Below are positions 27,769 to 35,373 of a DNA stretch of 38,014 nucleotides, in pieces. Every line of letters begins with the position of its first letter. The stretch's first letter is position 1. The translations under genes and the position numbers were made by a program. The DNA lies in NCBI RefSeq assembly GCF_005144585.1, contig NZ_SSMQ01000095.1:1-38014 (forward strand). The letters run 5' to 3'. A model generated the notes under the pieces. That model did not search any database. It saw nothing but the letters and a program-made list of their open reading frames with translations, and had not been told where the DNA came from. The stretch comes from Polyangium fumosum. Its GTDB lineage: Bacteria; Myxococcota_A; Polyangia; Polyangiales; Polyangiaceae.

Positions 27769-27990
27769 GGGCAAAACTCCGCGAATTCGTCGTCCTTCGC
27801 GGACGCCGATCCAGGAACGTAGGAGACCAGACCCCCTCCTGGGCGTCAAGCCGCGCCCCGGACACGATTTCCCGAAGGATTCTGGCCCGAAACGGCGGGA
27901 AGCGGCCGGGGTATTGTGGATGGCCTTGCAATCAGTAATGTGACGGAAACTCGGGATCACTCCCCTCGGTCTACGCCGGAGGCTTCAGAC

Positions 27991-30141
27991 ATGCTTCGCC
28001 GATCGCGACTCCTTTCTCTTTCTTTCCCCACGATCACGCTCGCCTTGCTCAGCGCCGTCGCTGGCTGCGGCGAGCCCACACCCGACACCACCGGCGGCGT
28101 CGCGCAGGGCGGCGCCGGCGGCACTGGAGGCACCGGTGGGATGGGCGGTGGTGGGATGGGCGGCGGCGGCACGGGTGGCCAGGGCGGCCAGGGCGGCGGT
28201 GGGATGGGCGGCACCGGCGGCATGTCCGGCTGCACCCTCGGCACCACGCAGCCCTGTTACGCCGGGCCCGACGGCACCCAGGGCGTCGGCCCCTGCAAGG
28301 CCGGCGTGCAGACGTGCGAGCCAAACGGTGAGTTTGGCGCGTGCGTCGATGAGGTCCTGCCCGCGGCCGAGACGTGCAACGGCGTCGACGACGACTGCGA
28401 CGGCAACGTCGACAACGATCCGAGCTGCGTCTGCGTGCCGGGCGACATGATGGACTGCTACGACGGACCCCCCGGCACCGCCGGCACGGGCGTCTGCGTG
28501 GGGGGCAAGGCCACGTGCGCGGCCGACGGCCAGTCCTACGGCCCGTGCGTCGGGCAGGTCCTGCCCTCGGCCGAGACCTGCAACATGCAGGACGACGACT
28601 GCGACGGCGTCGTGGACGACGGCATCGGCTGCGCTTGCGCGCCGGGCACGAGCATCAACTGCTACACCGGCCCCGACAACACGAACGGCGTCGGGCTCTG
28701 CAAGGGCGGCAGCCAGACCTGCCTCGCGGATGGAACGGGCTACGGCGCCTGCATGGGCGAGGTCCTGCCCTCGCTCGACAACTGCGCCTCCCCGGCGGAC
28801 GAGGACTGCAGCGGCGCGGCGCTCGCTTGCACGGGCGACCACGTCGTGAGCAAGCAGTTTGGCGGCGCCTCGAACCAGGTCGGCATGGACGTCGCGGTCG
28901 ACGCCCAGGGCAACGTTTACACGATCGGCCACTTCGAGGGCTCGATCAACATGGGCGGCGCCATCGGCACGCTCACGAGCGCGGGCAGCACCGACGTCCT
29001 CGTCGCGAAGTACGACCCCATGGGCAACGTCCTCTGGGCGAAGCAGTACGGCAACACGGCGGCCCAGGTCGGCAACGGCATCGCGGTCGACGGCGCGGGC
29101 AACGTGTACGTCACCGGCTCGTTCCAGGGCTCGATCAACTTCGGCATGGGCGCCATGACGAGCGCGGGCGGCGACGATCTCTACGTCGCCAAGCTCGACA
29201 CGGACGGCACCTTCCTCTGGCAGCGGAGCCTCGGCAACACCGTGACCCAGCAGGGCATGGACATCGCGGTCGACGCGACGGGCGCGGCCTACGTGACCGG
29301 CCAGTTCTCGGGCGACATCACCTTCGCCGGGCAAATCCAAAACGTGGCGGGGCTCGACGCGATGCTCCTCAAGTACTCGAGCACCGGCGGCGCGCTATGG
29401 GGCAAGGGTTTTGGCGGCACGGGCACGCAGTTCGGCTACGAAGTCTCCGTGACCCCCGCGGGTCAGGTCACGTTCGTCGGCGCCTTCCAGAACACCATCA
29501 GCTTCGTCGGCAACACGCTCACGAGCGCGGGCGACTATGACATCGTGGTGGCTCGGTTCGACGCCGCCGGCACGCATCTGTGGAGCAAGGGCTACGGCGA
29601 CGCCGCGAACCAGCGCGCGTTCGCCGTGGCCACGGATCCCACGGACGGCTCCGTCGTGCTCACGGGCGAGTATGCCGGCTCGTTCTCGTTCGACGGCGGC
29701 ATCACCACGCTCACGTGCGCGGACGGCACGGACAACGTCGACGGGTACATCGCCAAGCTCGACATCATGGGTAACCACGTCTGGAGCAAGTCGTTCGGCA
29801 ACCTGACCGCGCAGCGCGGTCAGGGCCTCGCGATCGACGTCTTTGGCAACATCGTGATCACCGGCGAGTTCTTCAACCAGGTCAACCTCGGCGGCGGCGC
29901 GGTCGTCAGCGCGGGCGGGCGTGACGTCTTCGTCGGCAAGCTCAACCCGAGCGGCGCGCAGCTTTGGCTCGACCGGTACGGCAGCGGCATGCTGACGAAC
30001 CAGTCGGGCGAGTCCGTCGCGATCGACCCGCAGACGAACACGTGGGTGACGGGCACCTTCGAAAACATCATCGACTTCGGCGGCGGCCCCTTCACGTCTG
30101 CCGGCGCGACCGACATGTTCCTCGCGAAGCTCGCTCCCTGA
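27991..30141 (+). CDS. MopE-motif and SBBP seven-repeat beta-propeller lipoprotein
   Basis: A 716-residue precursor. The signal peptide ends in lipobox AVAGC (Cys about 26), then a Gly-rich linker (about 40-85). Three Cys-rich modules follow, two with the MopE-type putative metal-binding motif (ETCNGVDDDCDGNVD and ETCNMQDDDCDGVVD) and one degenerate (PADEDCSG). The C-terminal 430 residues contain seven SBBP-type units with the pattern VAVDAxGNVYxTGxFxGxIxFGG followed by AKxDxxGxxLWxKxxG. Seven units would close a seven-bladed propeller. Such proteins are abundant on myxobacterial surfaces; a role in adhesion or metal binding is inference. GGAGG precedes ATG 27991. A terminator-like hairpin follows the stop. 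Confidence 0.88.
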   Translation: MLRRSRLLSLSFPTITLALLSAVAGCGEPTPDTTGGVAQGGAGGTGGTGGMGGGGMGGGGTGGQGGQGGGGMGGTGGMSGCTLGTTQPCYAGPDGTQGVGPCKAGVQTCEPNGEFGACVDEVLPAAETCNGVDDDCDGNVDNDPSCVCVPGDMMDCYDGPPGTAGTGVCVGGKATCAADGQSYGPCVGQVLPSAETCNMQDDDCDGVVDDGIGCACAPGTSINCYTGPDNTNGVGLCKGGSQTCLADGTGYGACMGEVLPSLDNCASPADEDCSGAALACTGDHVVSKQFGGASNQVGMDVAVDAQGNVYTIGHFEGSINMGGAIGTLTSAGSTDVLVAKYDPMGNVLWAKQYGNTAAQVGNGIAVDGAGNVYVTGSFQGSINFGMGAMTSAGGDDLYVAKLDTDGTFLWQRSLGNTVTQQGMDIAVDATGAAYVTGQFSGDITFAGQIQNVAGLDAMLLKYSSTGGALWGKGFGGTGTQFGYEVSVTPAGQVTFVGAFQNTISFVGNTLTSAGDYDIVVARFDAAGTHLWSKGYGDAANQRAFAVATDPTDGSVVLTGEYAGSFSFDGGITTLTCADGTDNVDGYIAKLDIMGNHVWSKSFGNLTAQRGQGLAIDVFGNIVITGEFFNQVNLGGGAVVSAGGRDVFVGKLNPSGAQLWLDRYGSGMLTNQSGESVAIDPQTNTWVTGTFENIIDFGGGPFTSAGATDMFLAKLAP

Positions 30142-30151
30142 GGATCCTCCT

Positions 30152-30175
30152 GGGGGCTCGCCCGAACGAGCCCCC
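30152..30175 (+). terminator. Terminator-like hairpin after the propeller lipoprotein gene
   Basis: GGGGGCTCG (30152-30160) pairs perfectly with CGAGCCCCC (30167-30175) around a 6-nt loop, 10 bp after the stop codon. It is followed by TTCGTT, a weak U-rich stretch. Confidence 0.65.
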
Positions 30176-30235
30176 TTCGTTCCACGCTTGGGGCTACGCT
30201 CGGGCGAGCCGAGCTACGCCCAAACCCCCGAGACC

Positions 30236-30778
30236 ATGCACCCTCTTCACGATATTCACGTCGTCCCTTCCTCCATCGCAGAGTTCGTCCCTGCGGTCGT
30301 CGAGATCCCCCGTGGATCCAAGCTCAAGTACGAGCTCGACAAGCGCACCGGGCTGCTCATGCTCGACCGTGTCCTCTACTCGTCGGTCCACTACCCTGCG
30401 AATTACGGGTTCATCCCGCAGACGCACGCGGGCGACGGGGATGCCCTCGACATCCTCGTGCTCATGCAGGAGCCCGTGCATCCCCTAACCATCGTGCGCG
30501 CCCGGCCCGTCGGCGGGTTTCGCATGCGGGACGACAAGGGCGTCGACGACAAGATCATCGCGGTGGCGATCGATGATCCTGCGTATGCCCATTACGAGGA
30601 GGCGACGGAGCTGCCGTCGCACGTCCTCGCCGAGATCCGGCGATTCTTTCAGGACTACAAGATCCTCGAAGGCAAGATCAGCGAGGTCGACGATCTCTAC
30701 GATCGCAAGCGCGCCCTCGACGTGATCGCCGAGTCGATCGCGACCTATCGGAAGGACGCGGCCTGGGGCAAACCCTGA
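30236..30778 (+). CDS. ppa: Inorganic pyrophosphatase (family I)
   Basis: A 180-residue soluble enzyme that hydrolyses PPi to two phosphates, pulling biosynthetic reactions forward. Family I signatures: VVEIPRGSKLKYELDK, DRVLYSSVHYPANYGFIPQT, the metal-binding DGDALDILVL and DDKIIAV, and FFQDYKILEGK. The usual signature DGDPLD carries Ala in place of Pro. The ATG at 30236 was chosen because the conserved region starts soon after; an in-frame GTG/ATG region upstream would cross the preceding hairpin. It is monocistronic. A hairpin-array repeat starts 25 nt downstream of the stop. Confidence 0.95.
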   Translation: MHPLHDIHVVPSSIAEFVPAVVEIPRGSKLKYELDKRTGLLMLDRVLYSSVHYPANYGFIPQTHAGDGDALDILVLMQEPVHPLTIVRARPVGGFRMRDDKGVDDKIIAVAIDDPAYAHYEEATELPSHVLAEIRRFFQDYKILEGKISEVDDLYDRKRALDVIAESIATYRKDAAWGKP

Positions 30779-30803
30779 CAGGACGCTGCGCGGAGGCGCG
30801 GAG

Positions 30804-31106
30804 CTGGGGCTTTGCCCCAGGCCCCACCCGGGGCTGTCCGCCCCGGGACCCGGACCAGCCAGGGGCTGGACCCAAGCTCGATGAACTGCGCGATGCGCAG
30901 TTCATCGAACAGGCCCGGGTCAAGACCAGCAGCAGCGTTGCCAACCGAGACAGCCGCGCTGTGGGTTCTGCTGGCGCCCCGGCTTGTTCGTCGGCCTGTT
31001 TGAAAAACTGCGCGGAGCGCAGTTTTTCAACCCTGGGTCCAGCGCCTCGCTGGTCCGGGGTCGAGGGGGCGGACAGCCCCCCGCGGGGACCGGGGCAGAG
31101 CCCCGG
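30804..31106. repeat. Hairpin-array repeat, complete copy C
   Basis: H1 CTGGGGC/GCCCCAG (30804-30820, loop TTT). H2 CCCGGGGC/GCCCCGGG (30827-30847, loop TGTCC). H3 CCAGCC/GGCTGG (30855-30869, loop AGG). H4 TCGATGAACTGCGC/GCGCAGTTCATCGA (30878-30908, loop GAT). H5 TTGAAAAACTGCGC/GCGCAGTTTTTCAA (31000-31030, loop GGA). H6 CCAGCG/CGCTGG (31039-31053, loop CCT). H7 GGGGGC/GCCCCC (31065-31081, loop GGACA). H8 CCGGGGC/GCCCCGG (31090-31106, loop AGA). The 91-bp centre closely resembles that of copy B and has the same AACAGGCC/GGCCTGTT boundary. Unlike A and B it lies between two genes on the same strand, with the right end near the promoter of the next gene. Confidence 0.92.
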
Positions 31107-31201
31107 CGCCCACCTTGTCTCCTCGAACCCTCCACCCTACCTCCTCGGGCGCCACGGAACGTTCGGCGCCCTTCGGGCGTCCATCCATCGAGGCCGAGGT
31201 C

Positions 31202-31849
31202 ATGATGGAGATCATTCTCGTTGTGGGGTCCCTGCTCCTGCCGTCGCTGCTGTACGTGGGAGGCCGTGTCGCGGGGCGTGATGTGTGGGGGCTCGTCCTT
31301 TCGCGGTACGAGAAGCGCGGCGGCAGCGCCTACCGCGCCGCCGAGGTGCCGGTCTGGGTGCCTGGCAAGACGCCGTGGTCGGTCAAGCTCGCCGCGATTA
31401 CGAGCTTCCTGCTCGGGCAGATGGTCATCCCGGGGGCGCTCGCGGCGCTCGTGGGGCTCGTCATCAGCCTGGAGATGCTCGGCAGGCCTATCGAGGCCAT
31501 GGAGCCCGCCATCCTCATTCTCACGCTCTCGGCGCCGAGTGGCCTGTACGTCGCCGGGTCGTTGCTCGGGCTCGGCATCCTCATGCTCCGCCGCGGCCCG
31601 GACGCCGCTGCGCGGGCCCGCTGGGTCGGCCGCTGGTCGGCCCTCCACAACGTCCTCTTGGTCGCGGCGCTCCTCGTCTTGTGTGGCCCGAAGCGCGACA
31701 TCGTGCCGATCGTCGCGTATGCATTCGTCTCGCTCGTGCACGCGGCGCTCCTCTTCGCCGCGGCCCGGGCGCTCGATGCGCACGATGAGGCGCAGGCCGG
31801 GGAAAACCTGCCCGCGCCGGGCGAGACGGCTCCAGCGGCTGCCGGTTAA
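31202..31849 (+). CDS. Multi-pass membrane protein, unknown function
   Basis: A 215-residue inner-membrane protein with about five hydrophobic segments: EIILVVGSLLLPSLLYVGG, an Ala/Leu-rich pair around residues 70-105 (SFLLGQMVIPGALAALVGL), ILILTLSAPSGLYVAGSLLG, NVLLVAALLVLCG and IVAYAFVSLVHAALLFAAA. The tail is acidic and Pro/Ala-rich. No catalytic motif is recognised. ATG 31202 (or the adjacent 31205) has a GAGG 8-11 nt upstream. Its TAA and the convergent gene's TAA share the palindrome TTAA (31846-31849). Confidence 0.75.
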   Translation: MMEIILVVGSLLLPSLLYVGGRVAGRDVWGLVLSRYEKRGGSAYRAAEVPVWVPGKTPWSVKLAAITSFLLGQMVIPGALAALVGLVISLEMLGRPIEAMEPAILILTLSAPSGLYVAGSLLGLGILMLRRGPDAAARARWVGRWSALHNVLLVAALLVLCGPKRDIVPIVAYAFVSLVHAALLFAAARALDAHDEAQAGENLPAPGETAPAAAG

Positions 31850-33066
31850 AGCTCGATCCCTGCCGTCCCCTCCGGCAGGAGGGAAAAGCGCAGCGAATCC
31901 GATCCCTGCACCGCCATCGCCACGCCTCCCCCGATGAACGGCACGAGCCGTTTGGCGATCTCGAACGAAACGAGCACGCGCGCCTTGTACAGCTCGTCGT
32001 GTGTCGTGAGCGGCACGCCCTCCGCGAAGAGCCGGTTTCCCGCGAGATCCCCGGCCACCGCGAATCCCTCGGCGATCGGCACGCGCGCGCCCAGCGTGAG
32101 CCCTGCCGTGAACGCAGGTTGCCGTTTCCCGTCGGGGAGCGGCCGGTTGTGGAGGCCGATCCCGAGGATCGAATACGCATACGCGCTCGCGAACTTCACG
32201 CCGAGGTTCGCGAAGATCGAATTCGACCCCCAGATCACGGGGTGGACGCCGCCGCGCCGCGGAATCGGCAGGAGCCCGAGCGACTCGCCTTCGAGCTTGT
32301 CGGTGATGTTCAGGACCCCCACCTGCACGCCTTTGATCCGGCGCGCTACGTTGATGAGCCCGATTTGCACGCCGCGCACCTCGGCCGAGACGTTCACGAT
32401 TCCGAGCTGCAGGCCGTCGACGCGCCCGATGTTCGTCCCGCCCGCCATTTGCAGCCCGCGGACCTTTCCGCGGGCGACTGAAACGAGCCCGCCGACGAGG
32501 ACCCCGTCGACATCGGCGTACACGTAACTCGCCATGCCTGCGAGCGCGAGGCCGGTCATCCGCCCGCTCGTCCACCCCATGAGCCCGGCGATTTGCGCGC
32601 CTGCGAAATCGCCTCGTGCAATGGAAAAGATGCCATCGAGCTCGAGCCCCTCGGCGCGTCCATCGACGACGTGCGCGAGCCCGATCTGCGCGCCCCGCAT
32701 ATCGTACCCGACCCAGCCCACGGGCCCGATCTGCAACCCGCCGAGATAACCGATCCGGCCGAGCACGAGGGCCAGGTCGAGGTGGGTAAAGATGTCCGGC
32801 GCGCCGGCATTCGTGGCGATCGGATACATGAACCCGACGTTGACGGGTTGATACCGGACGCTCGAAGGCGATGGCGGGGGCGGCTCTTCGAGGACGAGGG
32901 GCGGAGGATACGCCGGGTCGGGGAGCGGCGCGGGCGCGGGCGCGGGAATGGCGACGGGAGCGGCTTCCTCAGCGGCCGCGGCGGCGGTGGGCAGGCCGAG
33001 GGCGAATGCGACGGCCGCGGCGAGCATTCTCCTTGCGGGAGTGGTGGGATCGGGACGCGGCGTCAT
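31846..33066 (-). CDS. Secreted surface-repeat protein (resembles LA_2272-type repeats)
   Basis: A 406-residue precursor: Sec signal peptide (RRMLAAAVAFALGLPTAAAAA), a Pro-rich segment to about residue 70, then an array of short repeats of the pattern G(L/V/A)QIGxxNVxxxxRG, such as GGLQIGPVGWVGY, GAQIGLAHVVD, GLQLGIVNVSA, GVQIGLINVAR and GVQVGVLNIT. The unit of about 20-22 residues probably forms a beta-solenoid or barrel-like sheet; it resembles the surface repeat described in Leptospira LA_2272-type proteins. The C-terminal 130 residues look like beta-barrel strands and end in SLLPEGTAGIEL. Function is unknown; outer-membrane or surface location is inferred. Confidence 0.8.
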   Translation of the reverse strand: MTPRPDPTTPARRMLAAAVAFALGLPTAAAAAEEAAPVAIPAPAPAPLPDPAYPPPLVLEEPPPPSPSSVRYQPVNVGFMYPIATNAGAPDIFTHLDLALVLGRIGYLGGLQIGPVGWVGYDMRGAQIGLAHVVDGRAEGLELDGIFSIARGDFAGAQIAGLMGWTSGRMTGLALAGMASYVYADVDGVLVGGLVSVARGKVRGLQMAGGTNIGRVDGLQLGIVNVSAEVRGVQIGLINVARRIKGVQVGVLNITDKLEGESLGLLPIPRRGGVHPVIWGSNSIFANLGVKFASAYAYSILGIGLHNRPLPDGKRQPAFTAGLTLGARVPIAEGFAVAGDLAGNRLFAEGVPLTTHDELYKARVLVSFEIAKRLVPFIGGGVAMAVQGSDSLRFSLLPEGTAGIEL

Positions 33067-33170
33067 GGCGCGGGATGGAGCGTAGCCGGTTTCGAGCGCG
33101 TCGCGAAGGGGGATGCGGAGAGGCCGATCGCTTCTCGTGCCAGGACGTCCCGTGTTACTTCTATCGGGTG

Positions 33171-33542
33171 ATGCGAAACCTCTGGCACGGAGCGCTCTTT
33201 TCTTTGTTGCTCGTCGCGTGTGACCCCGCCGGTCACCTTCGGGTGGTCGTGGTGCAGGGCGGCGCGGGGCCCGATCGGGAGCCCATCGCGGATGCTTCGG
33301 TATGGCTCGACTGTCCGATCGGCGAAAGAACGAAGCTTCAGCCGATGCGAGCCGCAGGGCAGTTCTACGGCATCCAGATCCCAGCCGTGGATCTCGACTG
33401 CGTCGTGACCATCGAGACGCCCGACGGCGGAGGCGGTCGGTATCGCGTGCGGGATCTTTGCATCGACGAGCCGCTGCGCGAAGGCTACGGCTGCAGGGAC
33501 GCGTTTCTCTACGTCGCCATTGCGCATGGCCCCGGGAGCTAG
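33171..33542 (+). CDS. Small lipoprotein of unknown function
   Basis: A 123-residue precursor with lipobox LLLVAC (Cys about 17). The mature domain has strands HLRVVVVQGG, ADASVWLDC, GQFYGIQIP and VVTIETPDGGGGRYRV, suggesting a small Ig-like or carboxypeptidase-regulatory-like beta-sandwich; four mature Cys may pair. The ATG lies 104 bp from the divergent repeat-protein gene. Function is unknown. It stops 18 bp before another lipoprotein start at 33561. Confidence 0.75.
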   Translation: MRNLWHGALFSLLLVACDPAGHLRVVVVQGGAGPDREPIADASVWLDCPIGERTKLQPMRAAGQFYGIQIPAVDLDCVVTIETPDGGGGRYRVRDLCIDEPLREGYGCRDAFLYVAIAHGPGS

Positions 33543-33560
33543 GGTGTAGCATCGGGGGTC

Positions 33561-33674
33561 ATGAAGAATTCATGGGGGTGGTGGCTCGTCGCGGGCGTCG
33601 TGTTCGTTTCGGCGTGCAGGCATGCTCGCCGGGCTTGTCGGCAACGGCTGGGGGCTTCTTCGTCGACATGGTAG
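33561..33674 (+). pseudogene. Lipoprotein reading frame truncated by repeat DNA
   Basis: The frame starts at ATG 33561 with a good lipoprotein signal peptide, MKNSWGWWLVAGVVFVSAC. Immediately after the lipobox Cys it enters the GCCGGGCTTGTCGGC-type repeat and is Arg-rich (RHARRACRQRLGASSSTW) until a TAG at 33672. The signal peptide is convincing and the tail is not, so I read this as a lipoprotein gene cut by repeat insertion or expansion. A downstream stretch in another frame (about 33730-33850) could be the remnant of its body, but this is uncertain. Confidence 0.55.
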
Positions 33675-33713
33675 CCGGGCTTGTCGGCCAGGTAGCCGGG
33701 CTTGTCGGCCCGA
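33622..33713. repeat. GCCGGGCTTGTCGGC repeat, dispersed locus 1
   Basis: Three imperfect copies of a core (T/A)GCCGGGCTTGTCGGC start near 33622, 33668 and 33690. The first unit is 46 bp and includes the companion segment AACGGCTGGGGGCTT and GTCGACATGG; the second is only 22 bp. The same units occur as a 43-bp tandem array at 36409. No spacers of independent sequence separate the units. Confidence 0.8.
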
Positions 33714-33900
33714 CGGGGGAAGATCAGTTGCCGCTCGCTCCCCTTCACTGCGCCCACGCCAGCCGGGCGGCAAACAGTCGTTCGATCCGCGTGGAGCAAG
33801 ATTCCGACGATCGCCACGCGAGGAGCGTGCTACGTCCCCGCGCGAAATTTGTCCTAGGTGTTACCCCGGAGACTCCATGCGACTGCATTGCAGATACAAT

Positions 33901-35373
33901 ATGAAAAATGCATCAATGATCGTGCCGGTTCTCGCCTGCGCCCTCGCTGCTTGCGGTGGTGAGCAGGCGGGTGATGGAATCGAATCCATCGGCGTGAACC
34001 AGGAGGCGCTCAACCAGAGCAGCATCACCGTCACCGTGGACTCGAGCATGACCAGCAAAGAGCGGTGCCGCGTGCCTTCCTCGATGTTCGACAGCCTGCA
34101 CGCCAATACCTATCAGCCGCCTAGTTACGATACGACCAAGTTTCATAGAGGAGAGCAGCTTCTCATCAAGCGCGGCACTACGCTCCGAGGCCTCTGTACC
34201 GTGGACGGCGTGGCGAGCTCCACTAGCGACATCCAGGTGAGCCAGACCCTCTTCACCAACCGGGTCGCGCTCGCCGGCGAGACGACCTCGGCCACGGGCG
34301 TCACGGTGTCGAACGAGTACGCGTCAGGGGTCGTGCCCGCGATCGCGGAGCCGGCGACGACCCTCTCGGCGGTGAAGAACAGCTCGTCGAACAAGGTCCG
34401 AGAGTTCCTGTCACGCGACGCGAACACGAAAGTGGTCTACACGGCGCCCCATCCCTTCGAGGACTACACCTTCGACCAGGTGGAGGGCATCTACAACCAC
34501 AACCCGACGCGAAATGGCGCCTGGGTGGTGGGCATCAACAGCAACGATTTCAGCGCAGACGCCAAGTTCCACATCACCTCGGCCGACATCAGCTGGCGCA
34601 GCTTCCCCTTGCTCGAAGGCTTCGTGGCGAACCCGGTCAATTACTCGGTGTCGTTCCACCGACATGCGTGCCCGGGCGTGGACATCCAGGTCGGCGGCAG
34701 TATCTCCTCCTACTTCCGGCAGGGCGTCGCGGAGATCCTCAGCGAGTACTTGCAAGGGGAAGGGCTCGACATCGCGTGGTCCAACACGAGTGGATGCGAT
34801 CTCGATGGCAGCAACCAGTTTAATTACGTCAATTGGCTCGGGTTGAACGGCGGCGTCCAGATCGAGCAGAGCCCTGCCGTGCTCGACAACACGACGCGGC
34901 GCGAGAAGGCGAGGGACGCCGTCCGCTCGGTCTACGACTGCTTGCTGGACCCCGCCGACGATTCCGACGTACACGATCCAATAAGTGGCTATCAGACCGT
35001 CGTCTACGCCACGGACGGCGACTATGCGACCGACGGCGAATGCCCCCGTTTCATCGGTGACATCGAGGTTCCGTCGACCCCCTTGAACCGCCGGAAAGAG
35101 GTGATCACCGCGGTGTGGAGCTGCGAGGTTGGCGACACGGCGCACGTCGACATCTACCTCATACCCAGCTACGGCTACGCGTTCCGCGTCGGGGGAGGCA
35201 TGATTGAGCACGTGTTGACCTCGGATATGAACTGCGACTCCGTGAAGGTTACCACGGGCCCCACTCCCTGGATCGAACCCGAAATCTACGGCGGCGCCAC
35301 GTACCGCGCCGTCATCCGCGCGAACAGCAGCACCGGCCAGCCGAAGGGCGCCGTGTTCGCCATTCAATGGTGA
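33901..35373 (+). CDS. Lipoprotein resembling poly-gamma-glutamate hydrolases
   Basis: A 490-residue precursor with lipobox LAAC (Cys about 18). The central region fits the poly-gamma-glutamate hydrolase (PghP-like, zinc carboxypeptidase-related) pattern: KVVYTAPHPFEDYTFDQVEG (candidate His and Glu ligands), SVSFHRHACPGVDIQVGG, then NQFNYVNWLGLNGGVQIEQSP, equivalent to the NR..GGVQLE segment of that family. The C-terminal 110 residues form a separate beta-rich domain with several Cys. The substrate could be poly-gamma-glutamate or peptidic cell-wall material. ATG 33901 was chosen because the signal peptide starts there; an ATG at 33877 adds eight residues. Base composition is less G/C-rich than its neighbours, suggesting acquisition. 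Confidence 0.65.
   Translation: MKNASMIVPVLACALAACGGEQAGDGIESIGVNQEALNQSSITVTVDSSMTSKERCRVPSSMFDSLHANTYQPPSYDTTKFHRGEQLLIKRGTTLRGLCTVDGVASSTSDIQVSQTLFTNRVALAGETTSATGVTVSNEYASGVVPAIAEPATTLSAVKNSSSNKVREFLSRDANTKVVYTAPHPFEDYTFDQVEGIYNHNPTRNGAWVVGINSNDFSADAKFHITSADISWRSFPLLEGFVANPVNYSVSFHRHACPGVDIQVGGSISSYFRQGVAEILSEYLQGEGLDIAWSNTSGCDLDGSNQFNYVNWLGLNGGVQIEQSPAVLDNTTRREKARDAVRSVYDCLLDPADDSDVHDPISGYQTVVYATDGDYATDGECPRFIGDIEVPSTPLNRRKEVITAVWSCEVGDTAHVDIYLIPSYGYAFRVGGGMIEHVLTSDMNCDSVKVTTGPTPWIEPEIYGGATYRAVIRANSSTGQPKGAVFAIQW

Noticed and set aside
33622-33900. N-terminal extension of the poly-gamma-glutamate-hydrolase-like gene back to 33622
   Set aside because: The extension is encoded by repeat DNA and is Arg/Gly-rich; a proper lipoprotein signal starts at 33901.
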